Below are positions 1 to 6,216 of a stretch of DNA of 34,223 nucleotides, in pieces. Position numbers and translations under genes: made by a program. The DNA comes from JBHGBB01 sp041946755 (lineage in GTDB: Bacteria > UBP4 > UBA4092 > JAOAEQ01), in assembly GCA_041946755.1 (NCBI GenBank), contig JBHGBB010000014.1:1-34223 (forward strand), written 5' to 3'. Positions within the stretch are counted from its first letter, which is position 1. Each line of letters opens with the position of its first letter. The notes below the pieces were generated by a model that ran no database searches, had not been told where the DNA came from, and saw only the letters and a list, made by a program, of their open reading frames with translations.

Positions 1-7
1 CGCAGCT

Positions 8-424
8 TCATGACTTGGTCACCTCTTTTAATTTCTGGTCTTCCAGGTCAACAATACCCTGCATGAAACCATCAACGGTGCCTAGCTTCATTGCCATGTA
101 GACTTCTGAATAAGGTACCGGTACCGGCGTACCGCCGATTGCTTCAACGTAGTATGATAAAGCACCACCGGCTGCTCTTATTTTTTTACCTTTGATACTG
201 CTGGAAACGATAACCTTCTTATCGAACTGTTTCCCGAACTTCGCCGCTACGACCTCAACTGATTCATCTTTATATGCCGGCGACCAGGTGGTCTCTTCCG
301 CAACCAACTTATCTTTATCCGGCTTCTCTATATTCTGCGCATAAGCTACTGAAAAACAGCATGCCACCATTAAAATCGCGGTAATACACCCTACTCGCCA
401 CCAAACTATTGTACTTCTATCCAT
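8..424 (-). CDS. Small exported protein: STN-like segment joined to a TRAP (DctP-type) solute-binding fragment
   Basis: 138 residues. An upstream ATG at 430 is in frame, but the AGGAGG at 433-438 is only 2 nt from it and 8 nt from the ATG at 424, so 424 is preferred. Residues 1-29 are a signal peptide ending AYA, so the product is exported. Residues about 50-81 resemble the STN/secretin-type short domain (pattern ending KQFDKK, IVSSSIKGKK). Residues about 79-137 match the central part of DctP solute-binding proteins (KGKKIRAAGG, TPVPVPYSEVYMA, GTVDG, KEVTK). DctP proteins are normally about 330 residues; both the N-terminal and C-terminal lobes are missing and a TGA follows KEVTKS. It lies 99 nt downstream of the anti-sigma gene and may share its transcript. 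It is probably a chimeric or decayed gene; a real small sensor protein remains possible. Confidence 0.55.
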   Translation of the reverse strand: MDRSTIVWWRVGCITAILMVACCFSVAYAQNIEKPDKDKLVAEETTWSPAYKDESVEVVAAKFGKQFDKKVIVSSSIKGKKIRAAGGALSYYVEAIGGTPVPVPYSEVYMAMKLGTVDGFMQGIVDLEDQKLKEVTKS

Positions 425-523
425 GATCATTTCCTCCTAATATTTTTTGGGAATTAATATCCCGAATTTATTTATCGGTGCTAATCTTGCTTATTTCAAT
501 CTGGGTTCATCAGCGCTATTTAT

Positions 524-1225
524 CTAGGATTGACCTAGTATTGAAGCCACTTGTTTTGAAACATCATGCTCTTCAAACTGCTTCTGTAACTCCTGCTCCA
601 CCTGCTGAATCTGCTGCCGGGAAAGCTCATCTGGTGATGCCGATTCCGGAGTAGCTGCAGCAGTGATGGTTACTGCCGATTCCGATACCACGGGTTTTTT
701 AGGTACATTCGAGTCTTCCGAAGATTCCAACACCACATACCGCACCCGATATTTGGTCTTTTCGACTTTTTTCGGTACTTCCAGATACTGGACCACGGTT
801 TTCTGCGGAGTGCCGGTGTTCGGTTTGATTTTAATCGCTGTCACGGGGATAGCTCCAGTCGACCGGAACATATATCCGCCTATCATCAACCCAATACAGA
901 ATATCGCAGTAGTATATGCCAGTCTGGTAAACTGGAATTGCGGTCGTAGCCATTCCCATACTCGCTCGAATATCCCGATGCCGTTCGGCTGCTGCGCGAT
1001 TTGCGATTCAATCTTCTGCCAGGCATTATCCCAATATCTATCTTCCGGCGCCGGTACTGGAATAGCCTCATCTTGCGCTAATTCTCGAATCTTTTTTAAT
1101 TCCTGGTATTCCCGTTGGCAGGTTTTACAGGTTTTTAGATGAGCCGAAATCTCATTTCGAATCTTAATCGAAACATCGCCATCAAAATAGTCCTGCAGGA
1201 TATATTTAATACTTTGGCATTTCAT
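524..1225 (-). CDS. Membrane anti-sigma factor with N-terminal zinc finger (zf-HC2/ZAS)
   Basis: 233 residues. Cys3 followed by His29-x3-Cys33-x2-Cys36 forms the ZAS-type zinc finger that clamps ECF sigma factors. A single hydrophobic segment at about 100-120 (FTRLAYTTAIFCIGLMIGG) places the finger in the cytoplasm and a Pro/Gln/Glu-rich C-terminal tail outside. An AAAGGAG sequence sits just upstream of the ATG. The gene follows the ECF sigma gene by 50 nt on the same strand, the usual arrangement for a sigma/anti-sigma pair. Family knowledge: such proteins hold the sigma factor inactive until a signal triggers release or proteolysis; the signal is not readable here. Confidence 0.85.
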   Translation of the reverse strand: MKCQSIKYILQDYFDGDVSIKIRNEISAHLKTCKTCQREYQELKKIRELAQDEAIPVPAPEDRYWDNAWQKIESQIAQQPNGIGIFERVWEWLRPQFQFTRLAYTTAIFCIGLMIGGYMFRSTGAIPVTAIKIKPNTGTPQKTVVQYLEVPKKVEKTKYRVRYVVLESSEDSNVPKKPVVSESAVTITAAATPESASPDELSRQQIQQVEQELQKQFEEHDVSKQVASILGQS

Positions 1226-1275
1226 ACCTGACTCCTTTCTTCCTCTGTAGGTATCATCAAAATCATGAATCCTTT

Positions 1276-1833
1276 TTAGGTTAAATGGTCTTTTAGTTTC
1301 TTTCGCAATTGGTTCCGTGCTCGATGCAGATGCGTTTTTACTGTACCAATCGAACAGTTTAATTGCACCGAGATCTCTTCCAGAGTAAGCCCTTCTACTT
1401 CAAACAGAACAAAACTTAACCGCTGTTGGCTGGATAATTCTTCCATCGCCTGGTCCAATAATTGCCGATCGCCTAATTGCTCGATTTTATCTATTACCCT
1501 TGGTAGGGGCAGATTCTCTTCCGCATACGATTCGAGGCCTGCTTGCTGGATTTTCCTTTTTCGGAGCCAATCCCGGCCGAGATTGATGACAATGGTTCGC
1601 AGCCAGGTATAGAACGAATATTCCGATTTATATCGACCGAGATATCGATACGCGCGAATAAAACTCTCTTGTAACAACTCATCCGCATCCGCTTGATTCC
1701 GGACTACCCGATATGAGAGCAAATATACCGCTTGCCGATATCGCTGATATAATTCGGCAAATGCAGTGGTATCCCCCTGCTGACTTCTTTGGATAAGATC
1801 CATTTCTTCGCGGTTACGTTCTTGCTCGTGCAC
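1276..1833 (-). CDS. ECF-type RNA polymerase sigma factor (RpoE-like)
   Basis: 185 residues with only the two ECF domains. Sigma-2 lies at about 14-85 (AFAELYQRYR, ADELLQESFIRAYR, SFYTWLRTIVIN) and sigma-4 at about 128-182, with a helix-turn-helix (LTLEEISVQLNCSIGTVKTH). The start is GTG at 1833: AAGGAA lies 9 nt upstream, while the internal ATG at 1803 has no good ribosome site. It directs core polymerase to a dedicated set of promoters and is presumably restrained by the anti-sigma factor encoded just downstream. No target promoter can be assigned from this window. Confidence 0.92.
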   Translation of the reverse strand: MHEQERNREEMDLIQRSQQGDTTAFAELYQRYRQAVYLLSYRVVRNQADADELLQESFIRAYRYLGRYKSEYSFYTWLRTIVINLGRDWLRKRKIQQAGLESYAEENLPLPRVIDKIEQLGDRQLLDQAMEELSSQQRLSFVLFEVEGLTLEEISVQLNCSIGTVKTHLHRARNQLRKKLKDHLT

Positions 1834-2033
1834 GAAATATCGTTCCTTTTATTTTTCTAAAATAATATACTTTATTCGCAATTAAAAAGATGACAAAAAG
1901 ACCTAATTATCCAAATGCAACTCCGGTTATGCTATTTATTACCAAGATTAACCGCTGCTTTTACCTTATCATTGTACACCAACTGAGCGCTTTCAATAAA
2001 GCCTAGACCGGTTGCGAGAGAGGAATAAGTGAT

Positions 2034-2058
2034 GCTAGGATATTATTAATAATCTAGC
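2034..2058. repeat. Imperfect dyad upstream of the histidine kinase gene
   Basis: A 25-nt dyad with outer arms GCTAG and CTAGC and an AT-rich inner half (TATTATTAATA); only two inner positions fail to pair. It lies 66 nt before the kinase start and could be a protein-binding site. No clear promoter boxes were found around it. Confidence 0.4.
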
Positions 2059-2100
2059 GGTATTTTACCTTTTTATCTAACCTTAATAAACTAAAAAGGA

Positions 2101-2118
2101 GCTAGCGTTAACGCGAGC
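2101..2118. promoter_or_regulatory. 18-bp palindrome next to the histidine kinase start codon
   Basis: The sequence GCTAGCGTTAACGCGAGC is palindromic at 8 of 9 pairs and has no loop. It lies between a GGAG at 2098-2101 and the ATG at 2124. That GGAG is about 22 nt from the ATG, too far for a normal ribosome site unless the palindrome changes the spacing. It may be an operator or an RNA structure affecting translation. Confidence 0.4.
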
Positions 2119-2123
2119 ATAAT

Positions 2124-3590
2124 ATGGCGGAATTCAATAAAGATTACGAAGCTTTAATTAAATCAATCGAGGATACCAATCGGAAACTTAAAGCCCGGGT
2201 TGATGAGCTTTCTATTCTACTGGATATCAGCACCGCTATGCAGAGTACCCTGGATTTGGAAGAAGTGCTCTATATCATCTTAACCGGAGTTACCGCAGGA
2301 TTCGCTTTGGGATTCAACCGGGCGATACTCTTCCTGGTCGATGAAACCGGGAATGAATTAATCGGGAAAATGGGCGTTGGCCCCTCTAGCGGTGAAGAAG
2401 CGGCGAAAATTTGGAATTCGTTAACCACTCCCAATAGTTCTATCACCCGGATTATTACCGATGATGCGCTATCACAAAGCCGCAAATCACGATTGAACGA
2501 AATCGCTCAACAGATTCATGTTCCGTTAACTCCATCAGGTGGCATTATCGCTTTAACCGCTATCGAACGAAAACCATTTCTCATTCCGAATCCGGCTTTG
2601 GATAACCGGGTAAATCAGCAATTAACCTATTTACTTAATACCCAGAGTTTCGCTACCGCACCGTTAATATCCAAACAGCGGGTTATCGGTGTCCTCTGGG
2701 TAGATAATTTATATAGCAAAGAGCCGATTACTGATGAAGATTTACGGTCGTTAATGCGGTTCGCTGCCCAAGCAGGATTGGCCATCGAAAATGCCCAGTT
2801 ATATCAGCGGATTGAACATTTTAATGAACAGCTTGAAAGTGAAATCGAACGGGCAACTGAAGAACTCCGGCAGACTGAGAAAGACCTTGCCCATCGAGAA
2901 AAACTCGCTGCGTTAGGCGAAATGGCCGCATCGGTAGCGCATGAAATGCGGAATCCGATGACCGCATTACGCGGGTTCGCACAACGCATGTATCGGCGGA
3001 TGCCGGAAAACGACCCCAACCGGAAATATACCGAAATTATTATTGAAGAAGTCGACCGATTAGCCCGATTGATTCGGGATGTACTCGATTATGCCCGATT
3101 ACCGGAACCGGAGTTGCAGTCGAATAATCTGAATACCTTGATTCCCGAATGGATTAATATGATTAAAGATGATGCCGCGAAACATAATATAACCATAACT
3201 ACCCGATTTGATGAAATCCCATCGTTCTATTTTGATTCCGAACAAATCAAACAGGTTTTTTTGAACATTATCTCGAATGCGATTCATGCAATGGAAGATA
3301 ACGGCGGGACACTTACTATTACTACTACTGCGGAAAATAATCAGGTAAAATTAGCTATTGCCGATACCGGTCCCGGGATTTGGCCTGAAATTATTAAAGA
3401 TATCTTCAATCCGTTTTTCACCACCAAATCCGGCGGTACCGGACTGGGATTATCGATCGCACATCGGATTCTGGAAGACCATCAAGGCGATATTAAAGTG
3501 CAGAGTCAGGTTGGACAAGGAGCGACTTTTACGGTTATTTTACCGCTGGTAAAACAAATTAACTCAAAAACAGAAGAACTTATAAAATAA
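2124..3590 (+). CDS. GAF-domain sensor histidine kinase
   Basis: 488 residues with no membrane segment, so it is a cytoplasmic sensor. An N-terminal helix (2-30) is followed by a GAF domain (about 40-225), a coiled coil (about 225-262), a HisKA dimerisation domain with phospho-acceptor His273 in SVAHEMRNPMTALRGF, and a HATPase_c domain (about 370-480). The ATPase boxes are visible: NIISNAIHAM (N box), DTGPGI (G1), FTTKSGGTGLGLSIA (F/G2). The ATG at 2124 is the most upstream start because a stop codon precedes it in frame. The gene is followed after 68 nt by a receiver protein, its likely partner. The GAF ligand is unknown. Confidence 0.93.
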   Translation: MAEFNKDYEALIKSIEDTNRKLKARVDELSILLDISTAMQSTLDLEEVLYIILTGVTAGFALGFNRAILFLVDETGNELIGKMGVGPSSGEEAAKIWNSLTTPNSSITRIITDDALSQSRKSRLNEIAQQIHVPLTPSGGIIALTAIERKPFLIPNPALDNRVNQQLTYLLNTQSFATAPLISKQRVIGVLWVDNLYSKEPITDEDLRSLMRFAAQAGLAIENAQLYQRIEHFNEQLESEIERATEELRQTEKDLAHREKLAALGEMAASVAHEMRNPMTALRGFAQRMYRRMPENDPNRKYTEIIIEEVDRLARLIRDVLDYARLPEPELQSNNLNTLIPEWINMIKDDAAKHNITITTRFDEIPSFYFDSEQIKQVFLNIISNAIHAMEDNGGTLTITTTAENNQVKLAIADTGPGIWPEIIKDIFNPFFTTKSGGTGLGLSIAHRILEDHQGDIKVQSQVGQGATFTVILPLVKQINSKTEELIK

Positions 3591-3658
3591 ATATAAGTAA
3601 TATATTTGTATATCTAATGTGCTTATATTAAATCACTTTTATTTGGAGGTAGTAAACT

Positions 3659-4051
3659 ATGCCTGAAAAAACGATTCTCGTAGTTGATGACGAAAAAAAT
3701 ATCCGAATGCTGTTTGAAGATGAATTGACTGAAGCCGGATTCCAGGTAATCACAGCCGAAAATGGAAAAGAAGGGTTACGGTTGGCACTACAAGCGAAAC
3801 CGGATTTAATCCTGCTGGATATCAAGATGCCGGATATGCATGGCGTCGAAGTATTGCAGAAGCTCCGGGAACAGGATAAAACCACCCCGGTTATGATGGT
3901 CACCGCTCATGGCGCTCGCAGTCCGGTATCGCGGTCGATGACCGAATGGGCGATTCGGAGTAAAGAGTTGAATATCGCTGATTATATTACCAAACCGGTA
4001 GATCTTGATGAGCTGATCGCAAAAATAAAAACGATTCTCCATATAAGCTAA
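3659..4051 (+). CDS. Single-domain response regulator (receiver only)
   Basis: 130 residues, starting behind a strong TTTGGAGG site. Receiver motifs are complete: acidic pocket Asp10-Asp11, phospho-acceptor Asp54 in LLDIKMPD, Thr82 in MMVTAHG, and Lys112 in DYITKPVDLDEL. There is no output domain, so it probably acts by protein contact or in a phosphorelay with the kinase encoded 68 nt upstream. The distance from Thr82 to Lys112 is 30 residues against about 22 in typical receivers. The extra residues fall in the alpha4 region (around SRSMTEWAIRSKELN), the face that normally mediates output contacts. Confidence 0.92.
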   Translation: MPEKTILVVDDEKNIRMLFEDELTEAGFQVITAENGKEGLRLALQAKPDLILLDIKMPDMHGVEVLQKLREQDKTTPVMMVTAHGARSPVSRSMTEWAIRSKELNIADYITKPVDLDELIAKIKTILHIS

Positions 4052-4091
4052 TGGGTATAAATAAGGTTTTATCTTGACAAGTATACCCATT
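4050..4091. repeat. Inverted repeat between the receiver and CarD-like genes
   Basis: Perfect 10-bp arms, AATGGGTATA (4050-4059) and TATACCCATT (4082-4091), separated by 22 nt. The left arm overlaps the receiver stop codon. A TTGACA hexamer lies between the arms at 4074-4079. It could be a weak terminator for the two-component operon or an operator for the CarD-like gene. No T-run follows the right arm, which argues against a classical terminator. Confidence 0.5.
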
Positions 4092-4103
4092 ATTGATTAT
4101 CTT
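4074..4103 (+). promoter_or_regulatory. Candidate promoter for the CarD-like gene
   Basis: -35 TTGACA at 4074-4079, an 18-nt spacer, and -10 TATCTT at 4098-4103 (four of six consensus bases). The -35 box and much of the spacer lie within or beside the 4050-4091 inverted repeat. The leader to the ATG at 4212 would be about 100 nt. Confidence 0.4.
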
Positions 4104-4211
4104 AATCCACTATAGCAAAATACGGTATACTATATTATTATAGATTATCAGCGGAAGGTTGATTCTCCTGATATCTATCATACAACTTGATTGAGAACGG
4201 AGCAAAATCGA

Positions 4212-4736
4212 ATGTTTAAACCAGGTGATGTCGTTGTACATAGAACGCTCGGTGCCGGAGTAGTACTTAGCTTAGAAGAGAAAATTGTCGACGGTAGTGC
4301 GCTCAAATTCCTACGAGTACAACTGAAATTGAAAGAAGGGGATATTCTCATTCCCTGTACCGAGAATGGATGTACTGACCTGCGGTTAGCCATGACTCTT
4401 GAACAAGTCGGGCAAATTGAAAAGATATTGCAGACGAAATCGGCGCATAAACCTGGAATCGGAACTGCTCCTGAGGCTACTCTATCTCCGGAAGAAATGA
4501 TTAATTCCCGCGATCCATTTAGGATTGCTAAAGCTATCCGATATCTGATTGATGAAAGTAAAGGAATAGAATTTACCGAAGCACATAAAGCGCTATTAAC
4601 CTCGGCACGGACGGCGTTAGCCGGTGAATTAATGCAGGTTAAAGGGATCAGCCGGGCCGCCGCGTTTACCTTCATCACCCGAGCGCTGAAAGCCGGGGAT
4701 ATTAAGGCGAAAGAGCAGAAGAAAAAGCTTAAATAG
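4212..4736 (+). CDS. CarD-family transcription factor
   Basis: 174 residues from ATG 4212, chosen because GGAG at 4199-4202 is 9 nt upstream; a TTG seven codons earlier lacks such a site. The N-terminal CarD/TRCF RNA-polymerase-interacting domain is seen at about 1-65 (MFKPGDVVVH, LGAGVVLSLEE, LRVQLKL, DILIPCTENG). The helical C-terminal half (about 95-160) matches the CarD DNA-binding domain in layout (DPFRIAKAIRYLIDE, FTEAHKALLTSARTALAGEL). Family members bind the polymerase beta subunit and stabilise open complexes, often at rRNA and stress promoters. It appears to be a stand-alone gene. Confidence 0.85.
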   Translation: MFKPGDVVVHRTLGAGVVLSLEEKIVDGSALKFLRVQLKLKEGDILIPCTENGCTDLRLAMTLEQVGQIEKILQTKSAHKPGIGTAPEATLSPEEMINSRDPFRIAKAIRYLIDESKGIEFTEAHKALLTSARTALAGELMQVKGISRAAAFTFITRALKAGDIKAKEQKKKLK

Positions 4737-4820
4737 CGCAGTCTGATGAAAGACCGTCTTAAGTTAGATAAAAACATAAGACTTCGGACTTAAGACTTAA
4801 TACTCAGAACTGCATTCTAT

Positions 4821-5666
4821 ATGTATGAAAATATCCTGGAATATTACTTCCCGAAATCTATCCCCGATGCGGTAAATAAATTATCCCGAAAACCGGCGGG
4901 ATCGGCAATAATCAGTACCGGTACGATTAATCTTACCTGGCGAAAACTACCGAAAATCACAACGGTTATCGATATCTCCCGACTAGGATTAAGCTATATT
5001 AAAGTAGATAATAAGCATATCCGGATTGGTGCTACTACTACTCTACAAGACCTCATCGAGTCGAAACCACTGAAACAAGTAGCAGACGGTATTTTAACCG
5101 CGGCAGCTAATGCTTGGTCATCTAAGCTACAACGGAATCTAACTCCTATCGGTGGTATCTTAGAAAACTTCAATCCGACGGCTGATATTATCACCGCTTT
5201 ATTAGCTTTAGAAGCCCAGGTGATTATTCAAGGTAAGAAAACCAGAATCGTGCCAATATCCGAATTCTATCCCAAACCTTGGCTGACTGTATTAAAGAAC
5301 GAATTTATCCGAGAAATAATTATTCCTAAATCTACAGCGAAATGCCTCGCTGCTTTTGATCGTATAGCGATCATTGCTTCCGATATTTCAATCATAAATG
5401 TAGCAGTAGCAGCACAAATTCAGCGCGGACTCTGCCGCAATATTCAAATCGCGGTTGGTGGCGGATTACCGATACCAAAACGGATACCGGAATTAGAAAA
5501 AGAATTTATCGGACAGAAGCTTGACTCAGCGGTAATAGAAACTCGCATAAATAAATTGGCCGAATGTATTCAGCCGATATCTGATTTCCGGGCTACCGCT
5601 GAATATCGAAGAAAAATAGCGTTGGTTCTTTTGAAAAGAGCCTTATTCAAAATTGCTGGTATTTAG
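4821..5666 (+). CDS. FAD-binding (medium) subunit of a xanthine dehydrogenase-family molybdenum hydroxylase
   Basis: 281 residues, near the usual length (about 290) of CoxM/XdhB-type subunits. The N-terminal part shows the family pattern EYYFPKSIPDAVNKL, ISTGTINLTW, IRIGATTTLQDL. The middle shows RNLTPIGGILENFNPTADI (around 105-122). A C-terminal FAD-linked domain ends ATAEYRRKIALVLLKRA, typical of the family. Two flavin motifs are altered: the usual GGTD is TGTI (33-36), and the usual TIGGN is PIGGI (109-113). The subunit would pass electrons from the Fe-S subunit to an acceptor through FAD; the altered motifs may weaken this. No obvious Shine-Dalgarno precedes the ATG. It is first in a three-gene operon in coxM-S-L order. 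Confidence 0.85.
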   Translation: MYENILEYYFPKSIPDAVNKLSRKPAGSAIISTGTINLTWRKLPKITTVIDISRLGLSYIKVDNKHIRIGATTTLQDLIESKPLKQVADGILTAAANAWSSKLQRNLTPIGGILENFNPTADIITALLALEAQVIIQGKKTRIVPISEFYPKPWLTVLKNEFIREIIIPKSTAKCLAAFDRIAIIASDISIINVAVAAQIQRGLCRNIQIAVGGGLPIPKRIPELEKEFIGQKLDSAVIETRINKLAECIQPISDFRATAEYRRKIALVLLKRALFKIAGI

Positions 5667-5729
5667 AAATTAAAGCTTTAGATTTTTTTTGGTATTTGAA
5701 CTTTAAGCATGTGACATTATTAAGATATC

Positions 5730-6188
5730 ATGAAGATACAGGTTACTATAAACCAGAAAACAAGAGAACTTAGTATAGCTCCTCATGATATTCTCTTGGA
5801 TGTTCTCCGCCGAGAAGGGTATCAGGGCGTAAAACGCGGCTGCGGGCAAGGGGACTGCGGTGCCTGCACAGTGCTATTAAACGGGACCCCGGTTAACTCC
5901 TGTCTGATTTTTGCTGCCCATTGTGCTGGTATGGAAATTACTACCATTGAAGGGATTGTTACTGCCGGGGATTTGCATCCGTTACAGAAATCGTTCCTCG
6001 ACCATGGGGCAAGCCAATGCGGATTCTGTACTCCCGGCATGATTATTTCTGCAGAAGCATTATTAAAGAAGAATCCAAAACCATCGGAAGCTGAGATTCG
6101 GGATGCGTTATCCGGTAACTTATGCCGATGCACCGGATATATGAAACCATTAGCAGCGATAAAATCTGTTACGAAAGCTCGAAAATAA
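5730..6188 (+). CDS. 2Fe-2S (small) subunit of a molybdenum hydroxylase
   Basis: 152 residues, normal for CoxS/XdhC-type subunits. The plant-type ferredoxin cluster uses Cys38, Cys43, Cys46 and Cys58 (GCGQGDCGACTVLLNG, NSC). The second helical domain binds a cluster through Cys97, Cys100, Cys132 and Cys134 (QCGFCTPGM, LCRCTGY). All eight ligands are present. It relays electrons from the Mo site in the large subunit to the FAD subunit. It lies 63 nt after the FAD-subunit gene and 28 nt before the Mo-subunit gene. Confidence 0.95.
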   Translation: MKIQVTINQKTRELSIAPHDILLDVLRREGYQGVKRGCGQGDCGACTVLLNGTPVNSCLIFAAHCAGMEITTIEGIVTAGDLHPLQKSFLDHGASQCGFCTPGMIISAEALLKKNPKPSEAEIRDALSGNLCRCTGYMKPLAAIKSVTKARK

Positions 6189-6216
6189 GAAAACACAATA
6201 GGGTTAGTCATACCGT

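Noticed and set aside
663..1142. Plus-strand open frame of 159 codons
   Set aside because: Antisense shadow of the anti-sigma gene, which has a clear zinc finger, membrane segment and operon partner.
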